Shown here: one piece after another, positions 12,363 to 23,719 of the stretch
Layout: every line of letters begins with the position of its first letter
Numbering within the stretch: position 1 is the first letter of the stretch
Origin: Glebionis coronaria
Lineage: Eukaryota; Streptophyta; Magnoliopsida; Asterales; Asteraceae
Assembly: GCA_025667525.1 (NCBI GenBank)
Contig: CM046877.1
Span: forward strand, 34,616,255-34,680,254
Direction: 5' to 3'
Length of the DNA stretch: 64,000 nt
Program-made: the position numbers and the translations under genes
Notes under the pieces: model-generated
What the model saw: the letters and a program-made list of their open reading frames with translations, nothing else
The model's database searches: none
Told to the model about the DNA's origin: nothing

Positions 12363-13106
12363 TGAAGGAATATGTACACGTAAATAATATATGTCCGGAA
12401 GTCATCCCGGGCCTAAGGAGACGCACGCGTTAATACGTAAAACAATTATAAGTTAATATATTATACGTAATATATTAATTAGTGATAAGCTATTACAAAC
12501 GTTAACTAATTAGTTAGTTAACAGAATTTTACAAATGATAGTTAAATATTAACTATAAATATTTGTATGAAAAGCAAATAAAAGAAAAGTCAAGAATCCA
12601 TCGTTGACTTTGAAAGGCCGACTATGATATCTTAATTGAGTTAAGATTGGCAAACTTCTTGTTTAAGTTATCTAACATATATAATGAATTCTTACTTCAT
12701 TAATATAGTGATCCTTTAGATAACAAAATAACAGAAGTCGACTTTTCTTTTATGCGATTAACTTGTCTGTGTTTGTTTGGTCATGCGATCAACTTATACG
12801 GAAAAGTTTTGTTTGTATATACTTGTTTAAAGTAATCAAGTAATCGTTAGCTTTATTGCTTTGGTACTAGCATACTTAATTGTTTGCTATAACGTATTGT
12901 GTGCGTATTCTTAGAGAGATCATTGTTTGATCTTTGGGTTTTCGTTTATATTGGTGGTTCGATAAAGGAGTTTAATCCATTGCTAAAAGGTACGCAATTC
13001 TTTATCGTTTATGTTAATTACTTGTTTATACGTGATTCTATATTCCGCTGCGTACTCGTAATTATTAATGTGTTAATATGATAAAAGGTTTTTATAAATT
13101 CCAACA
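12363..13106 (+). repeat. 5' LTR of nested element
   Basis: 744 bp, TGAAGGAATATG...AATTCCAACA. It contains tandem-like TTAACTAATTAGTTAGTTAAC palindromic sequence near 12500-12520. The partner LTR is the same length. Confidence 0.9.
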
Positions 13107-13121
13107 GTGGCATCACGAGCC
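13107..13121 (+). other. Primer-binding-site region of nested element (degenerate)
   Basis: GTGGCATCACGAGCC follows the 5' LTR directly. It resembles the common initiator-Met PBS TGGTATCAGAGC but has several mismatches. Confidence 0.5.
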
Positions 13122-16100
13122 GTTCGTATAGCTTTTAATTACATTAAAAATAACGAAAGAGATAAAATTGTGTAAACTTACTATGATGGCGTTTGAATTA
13201 TTTTATTTGATGATTAGGTTTTCATAAACCCTAATTAGGGTTAATAAAATTAATTAGACAAACCCTAAGTTGTATGCAATTTTTTTGTTGATAAATATCA
13301 TGTTAATTGTTAATTACTCGTTATTTATCACGTTGTTAATTGTTAAAATTATGGTTCGATCCATGGGAATCATGCAAGTTTACCATGGATCATGTGTTCT
13401 TGATTAATTGTTTTAATTGAAGTCATGATTGATGTGGTATGCATGAAGTATGTGATTAATTGTTAATTGGATATATGTTTTAGGTTAATGTTTATTTGTT
13501 TTGCTTTTGATTATAATTGTTATATATCATGGTTCAAGCAAAGGGTTTTTCGAAAAATAAAAATAAACCGGACTAAAACTATATGAAATTTGATTTATTA
13601 TAATCTTGTTCTTGCACGATCATATGTGGCAACAAATGAGTCGCCCTTACATGGTTTTAAATCTAACTCACGGCGTGATTAGCAAGAATCAAGTTTATAA
13701 TTTGTTTTCTATTTTAAGGTTGTAAAATTTTATTAATGACGTAATTTGCAAAAGTACTATCTAGTTGCAAGGCTAAGGTTCGGGAAGACTCATCAAGACC
13801 TCGGTCTTGTAGATACCATTGCCCTATAATACCTGACTACTTGTAGTCTCCTTATCTTGCATAGTATTTAGGAAGCCGCGAATGGTCTAGGGTTTGAATG
13901 ATTTTAATCATTCTTTAATCTTTTCCCGTGATAAAATTAAACTTCTTTAAATAGAATACATGTTGAATCGTCAATTTTTATGATATCACTATTTATACAA
14001 TTGAATTGTAAGTTAAATAAGTGATGTCTATAATTAACGAATTGAGTAAATTTGTTAAATTATCGTGATACAAAGATGTTGCATGCTTTTTTGTACATGT
14101 TTTGAATTGTCAAAATTTATACCCTTTGAAATAAGTTTATTTGCCATCCAACTCGTAAAAGCACTTGCACTTGCTCTTTCACCATACGTGAGACTGTGGT
14201 GATTTTGTAACCCAAGGTGATATAATACACTCGATTGTGAGACATCGGTGCTATATAATCACGGTTTTTGGTTGGACGACTTAAACAAGTTAAGATAGGT
14301 GGGACCTTAACTCGTGGCAATAGATGGGATAAACATGCTCGCTTTTTCACTTTTGAATTGTCGCAAGTGATGTATATAAAGTTGAGTCCCATAATTCTAG
14401 AAGTTGTATTGGATGCAATTATTGAACGTCAATTACCCCTTGAATATCATCATCACTAGCAGATCAACTGATGCGATGGTGGTATGTCTTGGTGGATTCT
14501 AGCTTTTAGAAAATTAATTGTTTATTATAAACATGGGTATTTAATTTTCTATAAAGATACTATTATCGAAAATACTAAAATTGAATATTGTGATTCTTTG
14601 AAACGTATTATTGCAACAAAGTTCCATAAACTAATGCTTGTTTGACAAACAAAGTCTCCTTTTCTTGTAAGAAAGAAATAGACATATACCTATCCTTTTT
14701 CGGTGCAAGGAAAAGCTATTAATAGGTGGGATTGGATTATTGTAATTATCAATCTTTAAGTGAACTTAAATGGTTAAGTAGATTTGCACAACTTATTGTT
14801 TCAAGTAGATCTCATTAATCGTTTTGAGTTTTTGAGCATCTTTCAAACTAATAAGTCTCTTAGCAATCTCTAGGCAAGCAATACTTCTTTTGTTCTTTAC
14901 ATATCGATCCCCTTAAGGCTATAATCGATAGAACAAAACAAGTGTTTTGTTTGTTTATTGTGATTATAATAACTAGCTTTATTTATCCTAGTTATTATGT
15001 TTTAACCCAACGTAGGCACTAAATACTCTTATTGAACGGTAGGCCTAATATGGAGGAAATTGCATGCCAGTTTTCAAGTTAATGAAAGCATGATAGATAG
15101 TCTCTCATTTACATGGTAGAAATGCATACACTCTCTATAATACATAAGTAATTGTTACTTATGGGAATTTAAAGCGAGTATGGAAGTAAATAAATCGCTA
15201 TCTGCTATTTACTAGTGAAGTAACATTTGTAATGTTGTCAAATCCAGTGGGAGCGTTGCGAAATACATTAATGTAATGTTGTCTAATTCAGTGGGAGCTA
15301 CAAGCTTGTTTACCTTCGTAGTAATCCATATTATTTCTAGTTTGACTTGAAATAATAATTTACTTTCAGAATGAAGAACCATAGTTTTAAGGATAAATGC
15401 ATCCTATTTTATATGATTATCACTTTTGATGTATTTTTCATATAATAATTATGCAGAATTTCTTATAAAACTATATGGTTGACATTCTACTAGTTATTCA
15501 AATATACATGACATGGTCATATTGTTCACATAAACTACTGAGTTTCATGGTTGTTTATATTCGTACGTGATGTTGTGCCTTGCACAAGTGGGAGAAATCA
15601 TTATTGTGTGCAAGGTACAACACATAACAATATGACAATTGGTTTATTGACAGCGAGATAAGAATCTAATATTCTATTAAGGCTTATACATTTAATTGTC
15701 AATGTATGTTGTCTTGTTTAGAAGATGTCAAGATAAAACACATGACAATATGACAAATGGTTTCTTGACCGCGAGATAAGAATCTAATATTCTATTAAGG
15801 TTTATACATTTAATTGTCAATGTATGTTGTCTTGTTTAGGAAATGTCAAGATATGAATAACAAGATACTTCAACTAATTTGTTTATATTTATTGGAATGA
15901 TTCTTGGAATGCACAATAATATATATGAAGTAAGCAATTAACTTGAAATAACTATTGAAGTTGTTCATAGTTACTTTATGAATGTTTATGTCTCTTGTAA
16001 AGCATAAGCATATAGTCTTTAATTGTTAAAAGACTTATAAACATAAAGTAAATAGTTTACTTGTTATATCTTCTTGTTAATGAACATGAAGTCTTTGAAT

Positions 16101-19100
16101 TATTCAAAGGATAAATAATGTATATAGAGTTATTGAACTAGTTAAAGATGTATACATTAGAGCATGCACTAGGTTTAATATATCATAAAATTTCAATTTT
16201 GTTTTGACACAATTGATAAGTATTTAACCTAAGGAGTCTTAAGTTATTTAGGAATTGTGATATAGTCTCACAATCTCAAATACTCATAGAATGTCTTGAG
16301 TGATAAATCAAATTCTTTAGAATTATTTGACGTTGATAACTTGAAATAGTTTACCTCCAAAGTTGTCAAGGTTTGGAAATTAAGTATACAAAGTATATAC
16401 TTAAATATTACTCCGGCCTAGAAGGAAACTAAGACACCATCAAGCTATGGTATGTGATGAATCACATTGAGTCTTTTAAATTGAAGTTCTGAATTTGTCA
16501 AGAACTAGCAAGGTATTTTGTGACGTGTCCCAAAAGATAACAATTTATTGTTTCCCTACATGCTAAGTATTTGAAGAATAGTCTATGATTACTAAAAGCA
16601 AGTGGGAGGACTCGTAGATCTTTAAGAGATAAATAACAAAATACGCAACCTTCTAAATATACTAGCGAATGTCATAATGATGGTGAACATTAAGTGTTGA
16701 ACATCGTGATGATAGAACTCACATTCATAGATCCGCAAGGATGTCTTTAGTACTTGAATGATATATTGATATGACAATACTAAGGAATGTATGTTAGAGG
16801 ATCATGGTGACCCTACTAACCATATAGATGTATTATTGAATCTTGAATGTCATTATTGAATAAAACTATGAATGAGTAGATGCAAGTCCATAGAAGATAA
16901 TCAATTTTTGGAAACTTGATTAATCTTTAACCAATCGGTTAGACTGTAAAGTGAATATAAGTTTCTTTAGTGAAAGAATCACATGGACAATATTGTACAC
17001 ATGATTAATGCACAATATGTGATAGAAAAGTTCTACATGCATTATAAAGATGATTTATTGTCATGATAGTTTTGTAATGATAAATATGACAATGTAATAT
17101 TTAAACACTTTTGTATGGTTACACTAGCGAGGACGGTTTTGATCAAAGTGTTTATAAATTACAATAATCTTTATATAGTGTACATAATGCAAGAATCCAT
17201 GTATGGATTAATACATGCATCTAAGGAATATATCTCAAGTCTAATTATTAAATCCATGTATTGATTTTAATTAGATCTAAGATAACTTGTGAGTACATCT
17301 AAAAGCTAGTGGGAGTATATGTTTATTTCTTAAATCACATATGATGTATAACATATAGAAAGTAATATTCCATGTAAGCTAGATGTTAAACCTTAGCTTG
17401 GAATAAGGTTTCATATGAAAGGGTTTAGAAATTAAACGTATGACCTTGATATGTATGTTTATTGTAATAAACATTTGTGGTTGATGAAATCCAACACAAC
17501 ATGAAATATCATTTAGAAAGTCTCAATGAATATATCTCATTTGATGAGAGTTTACATAAGATGAAAACTTAAGGGATTCATCATGTAAATCATATTGTGT
17601 GTATAGATAGTTGTAAAACTTGTTTAAGTACAAGAAGATTTGACAACAACGATTGCTTAAAGAGAAAATCATTTAGATGATTAGTATAAATGTTATGATA
17701 AGATTTGTTTGGGATAGAATGATTATTACTAACTTGAATTGTTCCAAGTAATGAATATTCTGTATGATAATAAGATGTAATTATCATTGTCAACAAACTT
17801 AGAGTTTAGAAAGACACCAAATATAATCATAGTAATAATTTATAGTTTATGGATTATAGTATATCATAGTGATGTTTCTAGACATGGATGATAGTTTGAT
17901 TGAGATTAAACTCAATACTAGTAATGGTACGATTCTATCTTTGATAATGACCGTGTGACTAGTTATGTTCAATTGAGCATAATGTTGCAATACATATTAA
18001 AAGAATAAAGAATATTTTATAGTTTAAGAAGCTATTAAAGAAGATTGTTTTCAATAAGGTGTTTAGTTAGACTTACACGCCTTATAGGATGTAGTAAAAC
18101 AATACTCCCATTTTGTTGTGTCTTCATATGTAGAAACATACATAAAAACAATCATCATATATGTTCAGAGATTTTCATAATTGTGAATTTGAAATAAGTA
18201 TTCTCAAAATTCCAAAGATCAAACCTAGTAGAGTTTTATGAAATATATGCCTTGACAACAAGTATGATCGTCATATCTTGAGGCACGATTTTTCAACTAA
18301 GGTTACCATGCATTGATCTTTTAGTATTTGGATAAAGGATATTGTTAAACAATATTTATTTTATGAATTGAAGTATTGGATATATTCGTTTTCTTTAATA
18401 TTTATTGGTTTTTTTTTGCATGTTTAAATCCTTGAATAATAAGTTATTCTAAATTGTCTATGTCGATTGATTATATGGGAATATAATTGAATTAAGACAT
18501 ATATGAGAGATGGTAATATTCGTAGAATATGTAAGAACGGTTCACCAACTCATACGATATCCAAAAGTTGTATATTGGACATCTCCTACTAACAAGTAAA
18601 TCGCTTTATGGATCGGTGTCTTTAAGTGAAACTTGTAAATGATTTACATTACTAAATCCTTTGACTTGAGATGCAAGCAGGTCTTATATATGTGGATGAT
18701 ACTTTTTGCTATAGTTCTAACGCTATCCTGAATAAGGTAGTAATAAAGGCTATAATCATTTGTATCTTGAAGCATGTAAGAGTCACGTGTAGTCAAGATA
18801 GAATTTGTTCATTCAACTAGGATTGAAGAATAATGCTACTGGGCCCCTCGTTAATTAATTAGATGTTTGTATGGCCATACCCAATGGTAATCTAGATTTG
18901 TCTCGATTAGATTGGTAATCTAAATTAATTATGTAATGCGAGAAACAGAATAGTTAAAATGGAATGACTTTGATCCATATCCATTATTAACATGGCATTT
19001 GAGAAACAAAGGGATTGTAAATGTTTTAAGTCATTTAAATGTACTTTATGGAAAACTACACTCGAGAGTTTCCGGGAGCATTGACGTGTTGCTAGACGCT

Positions 19101-19136
19101 AACCAATGCTATTATATTATATTATTGTACATGTCC
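13122..19136 (+). other. Coding-dead interior of nested element
   Basis: A+T-rich with no supported gene. AGTGGGAG motifs like the terminal PPT recur at about 15247, 15289, 15590, 16602 and 17309. A 118-bp tandem duplication sits at 15621-15855. Isolated Copia-pol-like words are present, but stop codons are frequent in all frames. Confidence 0.6.
15621..15855 (+). repeat. 118-bp tandem duplication
   Basis: Two units (15621-15738 and 15739-about 15855). Each starts CACAT(A/G)ACAATATGACAA and runs through GTCTTGTTTAG to GTCAAGATA, with only a handful of differences. Confidence 0.85.
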
Positions 19137-19146
19137 AAGTGGGAGC
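19137..19146 (+). other. Polypurine tract of nested element
   Basis: AAGTGGGAGC immediately precedes the 3' LTR start TGAAGGAATATG. Confidence 0.75.
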
Positions 19147-19890
19147 TGAAGGAATATGTACACGTAAATAATATATGTCCGGAAGTCGTCCCGGGCCTAA
19201 GGAGACGCACGCGTTAACACGTAAAACAATTATAAGTTAATATATTATGCGTAATATATTAATTAGTGATAAGCTATTACAAACGTTAACTAATTAGTTA
19301 GTTAACAGAATTTTACAAATGATAGTTAAATATTAACTATAAATATTTGTATGAAAAGCAAATAAAAGAAAAGTCAAGAATCCATCGTTGACTTTGAAAG
19401 GCCGACTATGATATCTTAATTGAGTTAAGATTGGCAAACTTCTTGTTTAAGTTATCTAACATATATAATGAATTCTTACTTCATTAATATAGTGATCCTT
19501 TAGATAACAAAATAACAGAAGTCGACTTTTCTTTTATGCTATTAACTTGTCTGTGTTTGTTTGGTCATGCGATCAACTTATACGGAAAAGTTTTGTTTGT
19601 ATATACTTGTTTAAAGTAATCAAGTAATCGTTAGCTTTATTGCTTTGGTACTAGCATACTTAATTGTTTGCTATAACCTATTGTGTGCGTATTCTTAGAG
19701 AGATCATTGTTTGATCTTTGGGTTTTCGTTTATATTGGTGGTTCGATAAAGGAGTTTAATCCATTGCTAAAAGGTACGCAATTCTTTATCGTTTATGTTA
19801 ATTACTTGTTTATACGTGATTCTATATTCCGCTGCGTACTCGTAATTATTAATGTGTTAATATGATAAAAGGTTTTTATAAATTCCAACA
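19147..19890 (+). repeat. 3' LTR of nested element
   Basis: 744 bp, differing from the 5' LTR by about five substitutions seen by eye (for example GTCGTCCC for GTCATCCC and ATGCTATT for ATGCGATT). Confidence 0.9.
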
Positions 19891-19895
19891 CTTGT

Positions 19896-20440
19896 GTCCC
19901 CATGAAGGACAATTTGCTTGTGATGTCAAGCAATCTGCTTCTCACGCTGCTCAGTTTCTCATTGGGCTGAGCTTTGAAGACAGCATAATCATGCATAAGT
20001 TGCTTCTTCTTTTCTTCCTTAGTTTCTGCATTACCACCATATGCAACTTCAATTGCTTCCCAAAGATCCTTAGCAGATTCATAGCTTCTATATTTGTGCT
20101 GATTTTCTTGTCCCAAAGACACTTTCAGAATATTTAGGGCTTTCATGTCAGCCCTTTTCTTTGCAATATCTTCAGCACTTACAGCTCTACCATCTCTAGG
20201 TTTTTCTTTCTTATCTTCATCAGGACATCCTTCAACAGCTGTTCTTGTCGCAATGGGATTCAGAATCTTTTGAGCTTTATTGAATGAGTTTCCATATTCA
20301 ATAATGTCCCAGAGTGTGTAGTCAAAGATCCCCAGATATTGTTCAAAGTTGAACCTCCATAAGTCAAAGTTGGTTGCATCAAGCATGGGAATCTTGATGT
20401 TTGGTAAGGATGAGGAGGAGGAGGTTATTGCTTCAGACAT
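19896..20440 (-). pseudogene. gag: Sirevirus gag, N-terminal part (split by nested Copia element)
   Basis: Starts MSEAITSSSS at 20440, about 100 bp inside the 5' LTR and PBS. It has the DUF4219/UBN2-type capsid signature (LDATNFDLWRFNFEQYL, then DLWEAIEVAYGG). The frame is broken at 19895 by the 12363-19890 insertion, whose CTTGT duplication is flanking gag sequence. The remainder resumes at 12362 and below. Capsid function is a family inference. Confidence 0.85.
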
Positions 20441-20526
20441 GATGTTTTTAGGGTTTTGAGAAAATTAGGGTTTTGGTGTTCGTATATCGTTCTGGTGTTC
20501 TTCAAAGATCAAAAGTTCCTCAACAA

Positions 20527-20538
20527 GCTCTGATACCA
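20527..20538 (-). other. Primer-binding site of the Sirevirus-like element
   Basis: Minus strand TGGTATCAGAGC two bases inside the 5' LTR, complementary to the 3' end of plant initiator-Met tRNA. It fixes the minus orientation of the element. Confidence 0.92.
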
Positions 20539-20540
20539 CT

Positions 20541-21067
20541 TGTTGATCCCAAACTTAGATCGATTAGCTTTGTGTATACGAGATTAGATCAAGTATAACA
20601 CTTAGAGAAACCTTTGTTGTATGCTTTGTGAATCTAAGTATTATGCGGAATTTAATACTTAAACAAGAACACAAGATGTAAACAAAACTTTCACTTTGAT
20701 TATCAATGTCGAACTTGCTTACAATGAAAGATGTTTACGAATGAAAAACTTAATGAAAACTTGATACTAAACATTAACCTAAAGGCCTTCTTTTATAGAC
20801 TAAGAAGCCTTGTACAATAAGCTACGTATCAACTATTCTAGGTAAAGATAAACATAGAAAATACATTGTCGTTTCTATCCTTACTAGAAGTATTCTAGAA
20901 CATAATAAACGTGTAGCTCACATCTTCCATCAGTGCTTGTCTTCAATCTGTCAACGCTTGACTTTAACTTGTCAACGCTTAAGCTGTCAGCGCTCACTTT
21001 GCTCTTGTCAACGCTTGAGTTGTTCTTGTCAGCGTTCAAGTGATTTGGCCTTAATTTATTCCCAACA
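20541..21067 (-). repeat. 5' LTR of the Sirevirus-like element
   Basis: 527 bp, about two substitutions from the copy at 1597-2123. The promoter TATAAAA (minus) is at 20791-20797, with the five-copy TGTCARCGYY cluster upstream at about 20945-21040. Confidence 0.93.
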
Positions 21068-21072
21068 TGATA

Positions 21073-22840
21073 AGTTTTATAAGTTATAAAACTATAAACA
21101 TGATTTTTACGTCTTTTCGGCTAATACCGTAAAATTAACGTTTTTGTCAAATAAAACTTAGACGGTCGGACCCGTCTAATGTAAACTTTTATAAACTCAC
21201 ATACTGATATATAAACTTATATAAGAAGTTAAAACCGATAAAACCCGAGCTTTACGACATGTAAACATTAACGGGCCAAAGTAGCCTTATTGGACTATAA
21301 ACCCGACTAGTTGGAAAAACACTTATAAACTTACTTATTGGGCTTAACCCATTTGGGCCCAACATGTAAATTATAATACTGATATTAAAAATATAATTGG
21401 GTTAATGAAAAGTATTGGGCTTTTAATAGGCTTATTGGGCCTCAAAATGTAATTAAATTGAACTAGTATAACTAGCATAAAAATGTTACCAACACCTAAA
21501 CACTATAATGAATGAGTAAAAATGTACAATCCCACTTGATCATCATCATATTTATAAAATCATCATATGTATACATAATTGTTATTTTTATAAAGTCATT
21601 GGAGAAGAGTGTAAGACGAGTATTATTTGTCTAGGTTTCCGTGATTGAAGCACGTACCGTACATCCGAATCGCCGATAACCGCCTTCCCACATCAACTTG
21701 AGTTTATAGCCTCGCACTCTTTTAAATGTTTTTATAAAATGTTTTATAAACCCGCGAGGGAGATAACATGTTAGTTTTTATGAAATAGGACACTAGTTGT
21801 CCCGATTGTTTGTTTATTGATTTGGACCCGAATGATTGTATGACCCGATGAATGATTAAATGACCCGATAGATGAAATGAAATGGATTATTAAAGTTAGG
21901 TTATGTCACTAAAAGTCCCATTAGCATGAACTGTGAACTACCGGGATTTGATAGACGCTTATGCATATAATAATACTATTTGGGGACGATCACCCCAGTT
22001 CGCGCCTTGACGGTTGATCTACGTCGTGCCACATTGATTGGTAAGCGAATTTATGTATGAGAAGATTTACACAAGCGTGATTATTGTGACGACACGCTAA
22101 TTTAGATGGGCAAATGAGTTTCGGGTTTGCTACCCGTTGTTTGTTGTAGTAAGGTAACAATGTCATGCGGCTTATAATAATCCAATTAACGAAATACTGC
22201 TATACGCATTGAATTATGATATATTGCCTGACTAGCAATACATGGTCTTATTATTGATATTATGTTCGTGTTTTGGTTTTAAATAACCATATTCATATAA
22301 CGATTTTTATTCAACTCTATACAACGTTATAAAACGTATTGTATGATGTTTTTAACGACAATGGTTCGTATAATGATTTTGAAGGCGAAAGCCTATATTA
22401 TGATTTTTGATAAAGATTTGTATAAAATGACTTTGGCTATTTTATGTCCTATTACAAAGATTTGTACAAAATGATTTTCGGTCATAATTTTATACCGATG
22501 TTATATTGATGGATTTCATTAAACTCTATGATTTCACTCGGCGTTATCGGTGACCTTTTCTTTTAACATGTTTTATCTCAGGTACTTGAAGGTAATTCTC
22601 GGGAAGACGACAAGATTTCATGGCCCGCACCTAAATAACAATTTCCATTCAAATGCTTTGTAAAACCTGTATGAAATACAATGACTTGGGACCTATGTAA
22701 CTTTGATATTTATGAATGGAAATGCTTTACTATTAAACGACGCGATTTTTAAGAGTTGTCTATGATGTGAGTAATGTGCTATCCCTTAACACCAACGAGT
22801 CTTCCGCTGTATTGAATTGTGCAAATTTGGGGGTATTACA
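21073..22840 (-). mobile_element. Probable Gypsy LTR remnant, right part
   Basis: Read on the minus strand it starts TGTAATACCCCCAAATTTG at 22840, typical of some plant Gypsy LTRs. No ORF or gene is visible. The Sirevirus TGATA duplication joins it to the sequence ending at 1596. The other terminus and target duplication were not identified, so a solo LTR is likely but unproven. Confidence 0.45.
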
Positions 22841-23401
22841 ATATACATGTGGATTTGTAGTAGACATGTAGATATGCCATGCGCCCCTGAAACAAACAAT
22901 ATCATCTTAGAAACTCAGTGGGGTGTTTCTTGAGGTGCATGCAACCCTCATTCAGCTAAGCAAAGAAACCATGTTCTTTGGAAATCCTTACTACAAGCCT
23001 TATCAACCACATCAGTCAGAACCATATTCACGGTGTTATATCAAGAAGTTTCAAAATATAGGTTAGTTACTTTTCATCCTCAATTCAAAATATCATAAAT
23101 AAGTTTTATGCCCTTTTAAAGGAATCAAAAAATAAATATGTAGCCAAGCTATTACGCATGCCTTTAAGTTGAGAAGACTGATAAGATCACATTTCACCAC
23201 CACTAAATGCTAGTAATATTTAGATTTACACATTTTTAGAAATTGTATTAAGATATACTGTTAAGCTACATCATTTTATAAAGATACTTTTAAACTTGTA
23301 TAGTTGATAATATGAGGAAAAGTTCTTGCAACAGCTTTATAAAAACAAATGTAATAAGTGTGATACTTACATGTAGGAGCATCAGCACCCGGTGCAGAAA
23401 C
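22841..23401 (-). other. Host-gene exon scraps between two retroelements
   Basis: On the minus strand a good 5' splice site (ACAT|GTAAGT) ends an exon at 23371. An acceptor (TTGTTTCAG|GGGCGC) begins another exon near 22893, which runs into the Gypsy LTR at 22840. Coding content is too short to identify. These pieces fit the small gene whose upstream part is at 39552-40170. Confidence 0.35.
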
Positions 23402-23697
23402 TGTTAAGAAGTAGGATAGATAATCAGTGTACAAAGTGCAACAACAACCAACAAATAATCAGCAAAAGCAACAACAAAGGTCAGATGGGGTGTTTGGGAC
23501 AAAAAAGGGAGAACTGCTGCTATTGTTATTATTTCAGAAAGTTGTATTACAAAGGTACAAAAGAAGTACATATATATTACAAACCGATATAAGTTTTCCT
23601 GATGTTTAAGAAACAACTAGAGCAAAATTACCAAACTACCCTTACATAACGAAATTACTAAACTACTCTTAGTACTAAAAGTCAAACATATCCAACA
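23402..23697 (-). repeat. 3' LTR of second Copia element (296 bp)
   Basis: TGTTAAGAAG...ATCCAACA. It has a single copy of the 61-bp segment that is triplicated in the other LTR. Followed by the PPT at 23698. Confidence 0.92.
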
Positions 23698-23709
23698 ATC
23701 TCCACCTTG
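23698..23709 (-). other. Polypurine tract of second Copia element
   Basis: Minus strand CAAGGTGGAGAT directly upstream of the LTR start TGTTGGATATG. Confidence 0.8.
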
Positions 23710-23719
23710 ACTTTAGTTC

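Larger units (their letters stand above)
12363..19890 (+). mobile_element. Nested Copia-type LTR element without coding capacity
   Basis: Direct 744-bp LTRs (12363-13106 and 19147-19890) differ by about 5 bases. The CTTGT target duplication is at 12358-12362 and 19891-19895. A degenerate PBS follows the 5' LTR and a PPT precedes the 3' LTR. The 6-kb interior has no ORF above about 90 codons and no intact domain. Faint Copia-like coding remnants occur, for example a VDDT-like stretch near 18690. Young LTRs with a long-dead interior imply mobilisation in trans by a relative. Confidence 0.92.
1597..21067 (-). mobile_element. Complete Sirevirus-like Copia retrotransposon (minus strand)
   Basis: Two 527-bp LTRs differ by only about 2 bases and are flanked by a TGATA duplication (1592-1596 and 21068-21072). 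An initiator-Met PBS, a PPT, gag with a CCHC knuckle, and a protease-integrase-RT-RNase H pol are all present in Copia order. A long third ORF lies between pol and the 3' LTR, which is typical of Sireviruses. Without the nested 12363-19890 insertion the element is about 11.9 kb. The pol frame is open over 1212 codons, while gag and ORF3 carry stops and frameshifts. Near-identical LTRs indicate recent insertion. Confidence 0.93.

Noticed and set aside
12899..13081. 60-codon frame found identically at 19683-19865
   Set aside because: It lies in the two LTRs of the nested element and is duplicated for that reason; no sign of translation.
733..22840. A complete Gypsy element around the Sirevirus
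   Set aside because: Only one LTR-type terminus was found and there is no gag or pol outside the Copia elements; kept as a remnant only.
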